Below, one piece after another: positions 44,090 through 55,337 of a DNA stretch of 64,000 nucleotides. The stretch is from contig OX457056.1 of the NCBI GenBank assembly GCA_949752795.1, positions 203,299,654 through 203,363,653 on the forward strand. The letters run 5' to 3'. The DNA is from Hyperoodon ampullatus. Lineage: Eukaryota > Chordata > Mammalia > Artiodactyla > Ziphiidae. Positions within the stretch are counted from its first letter, which is position 1, and each line of letters starts with the position of its first letter. A model generated the notes under the pieces. The model did not search any database, was not told the DNA's origin, and saw nothing but the letters and a program-made list of their open reading frames with translations. The position numbers were made by a program, and so were the translations under genes.

Positions 44090-45649
44090 AAAAACTTTCT
44101 AATTTATGAAATGGATTCTTAAAAATTCAAAGTTTAAATACCATGGATATACAGACACAACAAGAAAATTTAGACTAGATTATAAAAACAAAAGTCATTT
44201 AAGCATGAGTTTTTGTCTTCATAAATATGCAACCAATAACTTCTTACTAATTTGTCTGAATATTTTCTCTGAGGATCATCCTCAGGGGTGATACATTTTG
44301 TTTATCAGATTATACCATGAGAACAGTACCCTGTACTTTGAAAGTCTGAACAAGCATATTATCATTTCTAAAATAATATGTGAATTAATTATAATATTAA
44401 TTTTTCTCAAATACTCAATATAAATAAGTTCCAGTAAAAAGAAGAGAATGTAGAGGCATGCACAGAACAAAATTAAAGATGATTAAAATTTAAGATGCCA
44501 TCAATTGTAAAACTCACCCATACTATATGTCACTAGCAAAGGGCAAGGGTGGGTGGGTGGGAGGGATGCCCAAGAAAAGTCAGCCTCATAAAGCTAGGAT
44601 TATCAAAGGGCAATACCCATAATACAAGGAAAAAGGAGAAATAAATCTGCAACAAAGAAAAAGCATATAAGGACATTTGTACATCTCAGCCTTGACAGTG
44701 AGTCCAAGGAAGGGGAAAATCCTCCCCCTGAGAATTTGAACAATTAAGTCAGGTAGGTTTGTGGTCTGCATTTACACTACTAGGGTGGTTAATATTGCCC
44801 CTAAGTGACTGAGAGAAATGAAACCCTTTCTAGAAGAACTCAACTTAATTCTAGGTGGATGTAGCCCAAATTCAGAGATGTCTAAATGTGAAAAAAAAAT
44901 GTGTATCTTAAAAGCGATAAAAGACTAAGAGTAGTGATCATGCTATCTTTCCCCCAAAGACTTCAAAGCATACTTTAAGGAGATTCTCTTTAAGAAACAG
45001 ACATTAAAATTCCCTTCACCTTCAATCTCAAATGAAGAAACTGCAGTAATGAGAGCCGAATGGTGGGGAATAAAAAAGAGGACTAAGAAATGAAGGATAC
45101 ATAAATTAAGGGAGAAACCAGAAACAATGTCAGTACTTCTGAAAACAAATTTACTGTTCTAAAATCTCAGTTGAATTAAAAACAGGTTTTTCCAATCTTT
45201 TTTTCCTATTTCCCCCTAAATTCTTTTTTACTTTTTCTCCCCAATTTTTAAAAGTAAAAACCAGTGTGTAGAAGATAATTTATAAAATGCAGCAAAATAT
45301 TAAGGTTGAATTCTGTGGGATAAAAATTAGAGAAGAAAATATGTTTATCCATGTTATCATTAGACCAAATTAACAAGTATACTGACTGTACCAATAATGG
45401 AAAAGAGAGGTCAAAATCTAGAATTTAAAATAAAAGCAAATGCCAAAACTGATTCTGGTCTCTCATCTATAGGACAATAATAGCTCTAGTAATAAAAGGC
45501 TTTCTAACAGCTTTAGAAGACTAGAGTTCAATCATGACACTGAAAGGAGAATGCATTTTTCCTTGCATTACACATCCTAGAGCACCTGTATCTTCCCAAA
45601 TATATTCCCCTGAATATACATAAACAATAACTATTTACAGAATTTTAAA
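44090..45649. other. Intron, no recognised element
   Basis: AT-rich intronic sequence. A short GGGTGGGTGGGAGGG run lies at about 44549-44563. Confidence 0.45.
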
Positions 45650-47400
45650 TAAACAAGTTGAGGTATATACTTTATTGAGGTATAATTTACTTAAAGTGAA
45701 ATTTACCCATTTTAAGTGTGAAGTTTGGTGAGTTTTGGCAGTTGTATACACTCATGTAACAACTACCCCAATCAACCCAAAATATTCCCTCATGTCCTTC
45801 TGCAATACCCTCTCCAACCCACGGCCCCAGACTACCGTTGATCTATGCTTTCTGTCACTAGAGCTTTCAGATAAATAGAATCAAACACCGTGTAGTCTGT
45901 GTCTGGTCATTTTTCTTAGCACAATACTTCTGAGGCTCATTCATGTTGTTAGATGTATCAAAAATTAGCTCTGACTTCCCTGGTGGCACAGTGGTTGGGA
46001 GTCCACCTGCCAATGCAGGGGACACGGATTCGAGCCCTGGTCCGGGGGGATCCCGCGTGCCGCGGAGCAGCTCGGCCCATGCACACCACAGCTGCTGAGC
46101 CTGCGCTCTGGAGCCCACGGGCCACAACTGTTAAGCCTGTGAGCCACGACTGCTCCGGCCTGCGTGCCTGGAGCCCGTGCTCCACAACAAGAGAAGCCAC
46201 TACAATGAGAGGCCCACACACCACAGCAAAGAGTGGCCCCCGCTCTCCACAACTGCAGAGAGCCCGTGCGCAGCAGCAAAGACCCAAGACAGACAAAAAT
46301 AAATGAATGAATGAATGAATAAATAAATAAATAAATTTGTTTTAAAAAACTCAGTTCTTTTATTCCTGAGTAGTATTCCATTGCATGGATATACCACAAT
46401 TTGTTTACCCATTCAGTTAATGCATATTTTGAGTTGTTCCCAGTTTTTGGCTATTATAAATAATGATGCTATGAACACTCATGTACAAATCTGCATGGGT
46501 ATACGCTTTCATTTCTCCTGGAGTAAATACCTAGAAGTGGACTCATTAGTTCATTAGTAAGTATATGGTTAACTTTAAAAGACATTGCCAAAATGTATTT
46601 TTATTTTGCATTCTCATGCAAAATGCGTGAGAATTCCAGTCGCTCCACATTGTCAGTGTATTTAATTTTAGTCATTCTAGTGGGTCTGCAGTGATGTATC
46701 ACTGTAGTTTTAATTTGTATTTCCCTAATGACTAATAATGTGGAGCATCTTTTCAAGTGCTTATTGGCCATGTCTTTTTGTGTGAAGAACCATTTATAAA
46801 CTGGGTTGTTTGCCTCATTATTGTGTTATAAGAATTCTTCATATATTTTGGATAAAATAAGTCCTCTATCAGATACATATGTATTGAGAATATTTTCTCC
46901 CAGTCTATGGCTTGCCCTTTCATTTTCCTAACGTTGTCTTTCAAAAAGCAGAGGGTTTTAAAAAAATTTTGATGAAGCTCAATTTATCAATTTTGTCTTC
47001 CATGTTTTTATTTTTTTATGTATTTTTTCTGAGAAGTCTTTACCTAATTCACAAACATTTTCACCTACACTTTTAACTTTTATATTTAGGTCTATGATCC
47101 TTTTTGTGTTATTTTTTATATATGGTTGAGGCAAAGGTTGAGGTTCATTTTTTTCTATATGAATGTTTAGTTGTTTCAGCACATCTGTTACAAAGACTAA
47201 CCTTTTGCCATTGAATTACCATAGCCTCATTACTGAAAATCAATTGACTATATATGTGTGGGTCTATAAATTCCCTATTAGGTTTCATGATCTATATATA
47301 TCTATCCTTACACTAATACCACACTATCTTGATTACTATAGGTTTACATAAGGCTCAAGTATAATTTTTGATGATTTAACTCTACTAACAATCCTTTCCC
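45650..47400 (-). mobile_element. Old L1 (L1M), antisense, split by a SINE
   Basis: Reads as the reverse complement of an L1 3' UTR and ORF2 end: TTGAGGTATAATTTACTTAA, CTGAGTAGTATTCCATTGC, CAGTTTTTGGCTATTATAAA, TTTAGGTCTATGATCC and TATATGTGTGGGTCTATAAA. The SINE at 45973-46343 interrupts it. It is sense relative to NT5C2. Confidence 0.85.
45973..46343 (+). mobile_element. CHR-type SINE, long form, inside L1
   Basis: Begins GACTTCCCTGGTGGCACAG and ends GACCCAAGACAGAC, followed by a tail of GAAT and AAAT tetranucleotides at about 46300-46336. TSD is unclear. Confidence 0.9.
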
Positions 47401-48963
47401 ATTACTATTAGGGAAATATTTTATAGATATCAAAATATCACACATACCAAAATTCTGAACATAAGAATTCTTTTCATCCCAAAGTAGAAGATTTAGCCAT
47501 TTATTTCTAAAGGTAGCAAAGGAAAATAAAAGCTAACTCATTTCATATATATGATCCATGCATTTCAAATGCACTTGTTCATTACCTATTCAGGCAGTAC
47601 AAGAACTGCCCCATGGGCCCCTAGAAATAAATCTAAAAGAATATCTCAGGCCTGATGGTGTCCTCTGACTTATACAGAGCCCTTTCTAACTAACCAATTC
47701 TAGCATATGCTTTACCATAGGGGAGAAAGTAGTACTAATTTTGACTGCATCTAGAAATATAGTTCTTCTTAAATCTATAAACCAGCTTTATAAACAACCA
47801 CTTGTACAAGCCTGACAAATATTACCAGCATCCATGATAATATTTATCATAAAAATTGTTTAACAAAAACTGCAAATTTGTAGCCAGTGCTGGAAGGAAA
47901 GAAAACACACAAACCTGAAGAGGCAGTCCTCTCATAATTTTCACATTTAAAGAAACCTTAAAATTCTAGTGATGTCATGAGAGGTCTAAAAATAATACAG
48001 AATTATTTATACCCATGGCTGTTCTCTTTACCCAATAATGAGGTTTTAAAATAGCAGTAAAATGTGCCAATTTTATTCTGCTCATAATCAATACATGATT
48101 AGATTAAATTTTAAACACAAGGCTATGAAACTATTTCAAATTTTCTATTAGAAAAAAATTAAGAGCTTCAAGAAAATAAAAATTTTAATTGCACTGTATT
48201 TTTAAAGACTTATTTTTGAGGGAATCTATGTCCTATGTGATCAAAGGGAATGCCTCTCTAAAATTAACCAGGTCTAGTTATGCTTGAAGGCTAGAAATAA
48301 GGTAATTAACAGTATGCAGCTATTAACTGACATGTCACCTATTATAGTGGTCACAAAAAGAATATCAATAATAATTCAGACTCTGAAACATAAGAGAAAA
48401 TAATATAAAGACAATTAAAAAACCTAACACAGAACTATTTTATATTGCAAAATACAGAGGAACAGGGGATTCCACTTGAAATTATTTTTTGTCTACACTG
48501 CCCAGAAAGAAAACAATATCACTGGCTGCTTTTCAATCTTTCACACCATTTTCTAAAGGTACAAATTATTTTAAAATGCATTTGAATTTTTAAACTTCAC
48601 TCATTTCTATGTAAAATTCTTTGGTAAGATACTACTGCTTGCTTCCAATCTTCATAAACACTTTCTACTGAAAAACAAAATGAGTTTACCACAGGGTAAA
48701 CAGGGTGCTTATATTTCACTAAATTTCTATTAAGATCATCCATCCTCAATGCAGTCGTTCAAAATAGCAAGAGTAACTTTACAGCAGATTACATGTGAAA
48801 CACTAACAATGTAAACTTTCAGCTGAATTTCTTTCAATCTCTCACCCCCCCATCTCCACTCTCAGACTGGTAGCCCTGCTTATTAATCTCCCAGTTCACT
48901 CAGATGACTAGAACATCTCTTCACTGAGAAAAATGAGGAGAAAAGAATAATAAACTCACTTAC
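47401..48963. other. Intron, no recognised element
   Basis: AT-rich intronic sequence lying downstream (in transcript sense) of the candidate microexon. No repeats were recognised. Confidence 0.45.
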
Positions 48964-48996
48964 CCTTCCTTAGACATTCTCAAAGATCTACTTCCT
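48964..48996 (-). CDS. Candidate 33-nt cassette microexon in NT5C2 intron
   Basis: Seen in sequence: a pyrimidine-rich acceptor (GTATTCTCTTCCAG) and a strong donor (GTAAGTGAG) flank 33 bases. If spliced in the phase required by the exon at 37054, they read without a stop and would add GSRSLRMSKEG before VFVNRSL. The block also holds an ATG that would start MSKEG in frame. Being a multiple of three, it could be included or skipped without a frameshift. Inference: no transcript evidence is available, and paired sites this close also arise by chance in long introns. Confidence 0.3.
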
Positions 48997-50130
48997 CTGG
49001 AAGAGAATACAGGATCAACAAACAAGCTTCACTGATCTCTAGAGAACTGTAGCTCATTTGTTAAAGCACAGAGAACTCAGGCCCTGAGAGGCCCAACAAA
49101 TTTGGGCATGATGCCGAACCCTAACCAGGCAATATCTCAGAGACCAATATCCTCAGCTTTAAATACTTGAAAACCAAATAATAATAGGAAAAAATTGGAG
49201 AGCAGGAAAAATAACTAATGGTCTGAACTGTGTAAGACTGGCCAGTTTAGGAAGGAGACAATCCAAATGGTAAGTTCCCGTAAGAGACAGGAATCGTTAC
49301 TGGCAAACACACAGAAAAAGCAAATTTACCCCCTAATGAGGCCCGCCAACAGTACGCAAACAATGTGAGTTTCACAGACCGGAGCAGCCCTAGTCAGTCC
49401 AAATCATTTAGTTTACTCTGGGAGAAAAAAACAAACAAACAAACAAAAACCCAACATAATACATAATACTATGTTTTAATTATCAGTTTAGTTATTTCCT
49501 CCCCTTAGAAAATGAACAATGTGAACTACAAGAGAAGGAAGTATTTATGTGCCGATCATATTACAGGAGGAACCTAAAGTATTTCCACACTGTGGTCTTT
49601 TTTCTGATCATTAGCTGCTTTTAAGGAAAACATCTGTGTTCACATATATTTTACCCAAACATCTGAAAATTTCAGCCCATGTGAAAAGAAATTTACAGGT
49701 CTTTGGCATGTGGGGGATATACCCAGAACATTCTAAAAGTTAATTCCAAATCTTAGAGCAAGCTGAAGTTCGAAAGAAAAACATCTGCAACATTCCTGCC
49801 TCCTGACCAATATAATGCATAGGGATTATGCAACATGGGAAGAAATAAACAAGTGTGCCAAAGTCTAAGAACACTGGTATGGCAAATAAATCCATCTATT
49901 GATGATTCAAATTAAAAATAAAATATATATACCTTAAAGAAATACTAGTTGAATTTAAATTTTAACTTTAAAAAACTTTATCTTTAAATAGTATCTAAAT
50001 ATCTTACTATAAAGGTTTCTATTAGTTACTAAAATGTTTAAATAGTCACCAAGTAACTAAAAGCACTACTAAATACTATAAATTCAAACTGAAATTATTT
50101 TCAGTGTATTTAGAAAAACAGTATGGTGTA
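48997..50130. other. Intron, no recognised element
   Basis: Intronic sequence with an AAAC run at about 49430-49448. The part next to 48997 forms the pyrimidine tract of the candidate microexon on the minus strand. Confidence 0.45.
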
Positions 50131-50290
50131 ATGGAAACAGAACGAGCACCAGAGCAACTAGGTTTGAATTCAGCTTTCTGGCTGAATAACTTAATTAACC
50201 TAAGCCTGAGATTTTTCATCTATAGAAGACAGATAATATCTGGTAGGGTTATTGTCTGTCATTGGTAAGCACTCAAAGAACTATTGTAAC
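50131..50290 (+). repeat. MIR-like fragment
   Basis: CTAGGTTTGAATTCAGC, TTTTTCATCTATAGAAGAC and GTAAGCACTCAAAGAA follow MIR order. Confidence 0.6.
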
Positions 50291-50694
50291 TTGGGGGGTT
50301 GGGGTACAGGGAAAGCAACTCGACTGTCAAGCATTATCTCACCAAAATATCTCTTGAGAAACACATTTTAAAAATCCAATTCTCAAATTATACATGAATA
50401 AGGACTTTCACTATCCTCAAACCAAATTCCATAAATACAAGAATACAAACTGAATATGGAAAAATGATCTAATCCCTGAGAGTGCCAACTTCCCATGGCT
50501 TCCCTGTATTTCCAGCTTGTGGCATCACAGCTCAGTGTGGTGGAAATAAATGTAATTACTATTTTAAGACTTTACTACTTGTAAAGAGAAAGGAAAACAA
50601 AAATCTCACTTGAACGGAGCGTATGCACACTTATATGAGCTTCCTGTGCAAAAGAGCCTGCACTGTCTACCTATTTCAAACTCATACATTTAAG

Positions 50695-51110
50695 AAATAT
50701 TTACTAAATATCTACGTGCCAGTGCCTGGTACCAGTAATACAGAAACAAACATGACAGTCCTTGATTTTAAGGAGTTCCAAGTCTAATGGAGGAGACCCA
50801 CTCAAAATCTGTGAAAAAGTCGTGTGTAACTGTAGTATTAGAGATATGCACAACAGAGAGGTGCATCTATATTCTCCTCAGTCTTACTGAAAGACAGGAT
50901 GCCCAAGTTGTTGTTGTTAAACTGACACTGTGCTAAGCACTTTATATATTTATTATCTCATTTAATCTTCAAATAACTCTATGAGGTAGAAATTATTCCA
51001 ATTTCATAGATGACAAAACAAAGTTTACAGCAGTTAAATACTGTGATTCTAAAGAAATTAAACGAAATAATCCGAAATGTTAACCCAAGGCCCAGGTTCC
51101 TAACCACCAC
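50695..51110 (+). repeat. MIR and related ancient repeats
   Basis: AAATATTTACTAAATATC at about 50696 belongs to an old repeat. From 50920, ACACTGTGCTAAGCACTTTA, ATTATCTCATTTAATCTTC and CTATGAGGTAGAAATTATTC are a clear MIR core. Confidence 0.75.
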
Positions 51111-51119
51111 ACTAAAAAG

Positions 51120-51560
51120 ATTAGCAGGTATTAATCAGACTTAAGAGGAAAAGAGGGGTGGAGAACATTCCAACAGAAGAGAAACTATGAATGAACAGCA
51201 GAGTGACACAGACATTATGATGTGTGGAAAAAACCTAGATTCAATTCAGAGTTGATGGAATACAGAGTTTGAGGAAGGGAGCTGCTCAAGATGAAAGTGC
51301 AAAGGAAAGGATCAGTCCTCACAGGGCCTTAAATGCTCTATTAATGGGCTTAGAATTTATCCCATAGCATGCTGGATGTGATGCCACTAAAGGTCTTAAG
51401 CAGAGTGATAAACATGATTAACAAAACAGATCTGAAGAGGACAAGGCTAAAGGCAGGGAGACCTAATGGGGGTTACTTTTGTAAACCACAACAGTGATGA
51501 CCAGAGCCTGTACTAGCACCATCAGGAATGAAAAGAACAGGCCAGAATCTAGAAAGATTA
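51120..51560 (+). repeat. Ancient interspersed repeat, family undetermined
   Basis: CAGGGCCTTAAATGCTC, AGAATTTATCCCATAGC and AGGCAGGGAGACCTAATGG resemble the same old repeat class seen near 37600-38060. Confidence 0.4.
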
Positions 51561-52114
51561 GGAGGCTGTATTAAAATGCACACGTGTGCATGTGTGTTTA
51601 AATGTATTGAAAGGGGACTAGAAGAATAATCTCCAAACTACTGACAGTGTTCATCTATGACAAAGAGGACTGGGGGGTGAAAGGGTAAATAAAGGGGAAT
51701 GTTCATATTTTACTCTATATATTTCTGTATTCCTGAATATTGCACAATAAGAATTTATTTGTGTATTACCTAAATAATTTCAAACACTTTAAAAAATAAT
51801 TAAGAGATTAAAATTTGGGATTGATGATTGTATTGCTCTCCATTTCTTGATCTATGGTAGTTACATTCAGAGATGGTTTGTCTTACTAATGGGAATAGTA
51901 ACAACTACAGTTCTCTTCAAAAAGCTTTGAAAAGGAAGTGGTTGGAAATAGAGCCAGGAAACTTCAGGTGTTTTTGATTCTTAAACCAAGTTCATTAAGA
52001 TTTAAATGTTTAATATATAACTGGAAATACAAAAAGTAACAGAGCATATTTGAAAAAAGATTCCAAAATGAAATTCTGAAGAAACTAAAAAATAATAAAA
52101 ACTAAAATTAAAAA
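51561..52114. other. Intron, no recognised element
   Basis: AT-rich intronic sequence before the L1 insertion. Nothing was recognised. Confidence 0.45.
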
Positions 52115-52744
52115 TGTGATGAATACAAAAAATCTACAATCAACAAATGCTGGAGAGGGTGTGGAGAAAAGGGAACCCTCTTGCACTGTTGGTGGGAATG
52201 TAAATTGATACAGCCACTATGGAGAACAGTATGGAGGTTCCTTAAAAAACTAAAAAGAGAACTACCATATGACCCAGCAACCCCACTACTGGGCATATAT
52301 CCTGAGAAAACCATAATTCAAAAAGAGTCAGGTACCACAATGTTCATTGCAGCACTATTTACAATAGCCAGGACATGGAAGCAACCTAAGTGTCCATCAA
52401 CAGATGAATGGATAAAGAAGATGTGGCACATATACACAATGGAATATTACTCCGCCATAAAAAGAAACGAAATTGAATTATTTTTAGTGAGGTGGATAGA
52501 CCTAGAGTCTGTCATACAAAGTAAAGTAAGTCAGAAAGATAAAAACAAGTACCGTATGCTAACACATATACATGGAATCTAAAAACAAAAAAGTGCTTCT
52601 AAAGAACCTAGGGGCAGGACAGGAATAAAGACGCAGATGTAGAGAATGGACTTGAGGATATGTGGAGGGGGAAGGGTAAGCTGGGAAGAAGTGAGAAAGT
52701 GGCAATGACATATATACACTACCAAACGTAAAATAGGTAGCTAG

Positions 52745-53280
52745 GGGCTTTCCTGGTGGTGCAGTGGTTAAGAATCTGCTTGCCAGGGCTTCCCTGGTGG
52801 CACAGTGGTTGAGAGTCCACCTGCCGATGCAAGGGACATGGGTTTGTGCCCCGGTCCGGGAAGATCCCATGTGCCGCGGAGTGGCTGGGCCCGTGAGCCA
52901 TGGCCACTGAGCCTGTGCGTCCGGAGCCTGTGCTCCGCAACGGAAGAGGTCACAACAGTGAGAGGCCCGTGTACCGCAAAAAAAAAAAAAAAAAAGAATC
53001 TGCTTGTCAATGCAGGGGACATGGGTTCGAGCCCTGGTCCGGGAAGACCCCACATGCTGCGGAGCAACTAAGCCCATGCACCACAACTACTGAGCCTGTG
53101 CACCTAGAGCCTGTGCTCCCAACAAGAGAAGCCACCACAATGAGAAGCCTGCGCACTGCAACAAAGAGTAACCACCGCTTGTGGCAACTAAAGAAAGCCT
53201 GTGCACAGCAATGAAGACCCAACGCAGCCAAAAATAAAAATAAATTAAATTAAATTAATTTTAAAAATAAAAATTAAAAA
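52745..53280 (+). mobile_element. CHR-type SINE, long form (middle layer)
   Basis: Starts GGGCTTTCCTGGTGGTGCAG, is split after TTAAGAATCTGCTTGCC, and resumes at TGTCAATGCAGGGGAC to end in an AAATTAAATTAA-type tail. Flanks ATAGGTAGCTAG / ACAGATAGCTAG look like a decayed TSD in L1 sequence. Confidence 0.93.
52785..52993 (+). mobile_element. CHR-type SINE (innermost layer)
   Basis: Complete short-form element with an A tail. TSD AAGAATCTGCTTGCC / AAGAATCTGCTTGTC at 52770-52784 and 52994-53008 derives from the middle SINE. Confidence 0.95.
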
Positions 53281-53928
53281 CAAAACAAAACAGATAGCTA
53301 GTGGGAAGCAGCCGCATAGCACAGAGAGATCAGCTGGGAGCGCTGTGACCACCTAGAGGGGTGGGATAGGGAGGGTGGGAGACGCAAGAGGGAGGGGATA
53401 TGGGGATACATGTATACATATAGCTGATTCACTTTGTTATACAGCAGAAACTAACACAACGATGTAAAGCAATTATACTCCAATAAAGATGTTTAAAAAA
53501 ATTGTGATGAACAGATTCAGGTCAGACCCAACCAAAAAGATAATTAGTTAATTGGAAGGTAGGTCAGGAAAAACCTTCCAGAATGTAGCATGGAGAGAAA
53601 AAAGGATGGAAAATACAAAAGAAAGGATATGAGAAGAGAGGAACACAGTGCTAAAGTCTAACATATGCTTATTAGAGTTCAGAAGGAGAGGAGAAAGAGA
53701 ATAGAGCAAGGACAACACATGAAAAGATAATGGCTGAGAATTTATAAACCAATTAAACACAAGCAGAGAATCAAAAACTCCAATGACTCCCAAGCATGAT
53801 AAATAAAAAGAAATCCAAAGTTTATTACCTACCAATTTTGGGAGGAATATTAGTGACAGTGACATTTCTGATAGGCCTTTTGCATACTTTTGACTTCTGA
53901 GAGCATGTTACTATTATATATAATAATA

Positions 53929-54030
53929 TAGTTGACCCTTGAAAAAGGAGGGTGTTGGGGCACCAAACCCCACAGAGTTGAAAATCCATGTATAACTCTG
54001 CAGTCAGCCCTCTATTTCCTTGGTTCTGCA
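53929..54030. mobile_element. MER2-like (Tigger) terminal fragments
   Basis: AGTTGACCCTTGAAAAAGG, GAGTTGAAAATCCATGTATAA and CAGTCAGCCCTCTATTTCC match ends of the MER2/Tigger group. The element is fragmentary. Confidence 0.7.
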
Positions 54031-54081
54031 AACTAGGAATAGAAAGGGACCTCAAATGAGGGATAGAAAAGAACTTCCTCA

Positions 54082-54616
54082 CATGGAAACAACCTAAATG
54101 ACCATCAACAGATGAATGGATAAGGAAGATGTAGTACGTATATAAAATGGAATATTACTCAGCCATAAAAAGGTATGAAATTGGGTCATTTGTAGAGATG
54201 TGGATGGACCTAGAGACTGTCGTACATTGTGAAGTAAGTCAGAAAGAGAAAAATATCGTATATTAATGCATATATGTGGAATCTGAAAAAAATTGGTATA
54301 GACGATCTTATTTACAAAGCAGAAACAGAGAACAAACATATGGATACCAAGGGGGGAGAGGAAGTGGGATGAACTGGGAGATTGGGATTGACATATATAC
54401 ACTATTGATACTATGTATAAAATAGATAACTAATGAAAACCTACTGTATAGCACAGGGAACTCTGCTCAGCACTCTGTGGTGACCTAAATGGGAAGGAAA
54501 TCCAAAAAAGAGGGGATATATGTATACGTATAGCTGACTCACTTTGCTGTACAGTAGAAACTAACACAACATTGTAAAGCAACTATACTCCAATAAAAAT
54601 TTTAAAAAGTAAAGAA
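54082..54616 (+). mobile_element. Younger 5'-truncated L1 nested in L1
   Basis: From CATGGAAACAACCTAAATG through ATGGAATATTACTCAGCC to ACTCCAATAAAAATTTT. TSD AACTTCCTCA at 54072-54081 and 54617-54626 comes from the older L1's ORF2. Confidence 0.88.
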
Positions 54617-54697
54617 AACTTCCTCAACCTGATAAAGGGCAGCTATGAAAACCCTGCAGCTACCATCAAACTTAATCATTAAAGACTGCAAACTTGG

Positions 54698-55103
54698 GAC
54701 TTCCCTGGTGGCACAGTGGTTAAGAATCCACCTGCCAATGTAGGGGACACAGGTTCAATCCCTGGTTCGGGAAGATCCCACATGCCGCGGAGCAACTAAG
54801 CCCATGTGCGTCAACTACTGAGCCTGTGCTCTAGAGCCCATGAGCCACAACTACTGAGCCCACACATCACAACTACTGAGCCCACGTGCCACAACTACTG
54901 AGTCTGTGCTCTAGAGCCCGTGAGCCACAACTGCTAAGCCTGCGTGTTGCAACTACTGAAGCCCATGCGCCTAGAGCCCGTGCTCCACAACAAGAGAAGG
55001 CACCACAACGAGAAGCCCGCGCACTGCAACGACGAGTAGCCCCCGCTCGCCGCAACTAGACAAAGGCCACGCGCAGCAACAAAGACACAACGCAGCCAAA
55101 AAA
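54698..55103 (+). mobile_element. CHR-type SINE, expanded long form, nested in L1
   Basis: Starts GGGACTTCCCTGGTGGCACAG. The middle carries extra tandem copies of a CACAACTACTGAGCC-containing unit, making it about 400 bases against about 330 for the other long copies. TSD AAAGACTGCAAACTT / AAAGACTGCAACCTT. Confidence 0.92.
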
Positions 55104-55293
55104 AAAAGACTGCAACCTTTCTTCCTAAGATGAGGCGAAAGAAAAGGATGTCCACTCTCATGAGTTTTATTTAGCACGGTACTGGACATTCTAGCCAAGG
55201 CAATCAGGCAAGAAAAGGGCTCTCCAAACTGGAAAAGAAGAAGTAAAACTATCTTTATTTGCAGATGACATGATCTTATATATAGAAATCCCT

Positions 55294-55298
55294 AAAGA

Positions 55299-55335
<37 letters not shown>
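55294..55335. repeat. AC microsatellite
   Basis: About 21 AC units within the L1 ORF2 remnant, just after the FADD region. Confidence 0.97.

Positions 55336-55337
<2 letters not shown>

Larger units (their letters stand above)
52124..53502 (+). mobile_element. 5'-truncated L1 with nested SINEs
   Basis: An open frame of 133 codons (52181-52582) is the carboxy end of L1 ORF2, with [19 protein letters not shown] near its start and CPSTDEWIKKMWHIYTMEYY further in. The 3' UTR ends ACTCCAATAAAGATG. TSD TGTGATGAA is at 52115-52123 and 53503-53511. The 3' UTR is split by SINEs at 52745-53280. The copy lacks the RT and endonuclease domains and is inactive. Confidence 0.93.

Noticed and set aside
52181..52582. 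133-codon open frame on the plus strand
   Set aside because: It is the carboxy end of a 5'-truncated L1 ORF2, not a host gene. It is recorded under the L1 element.
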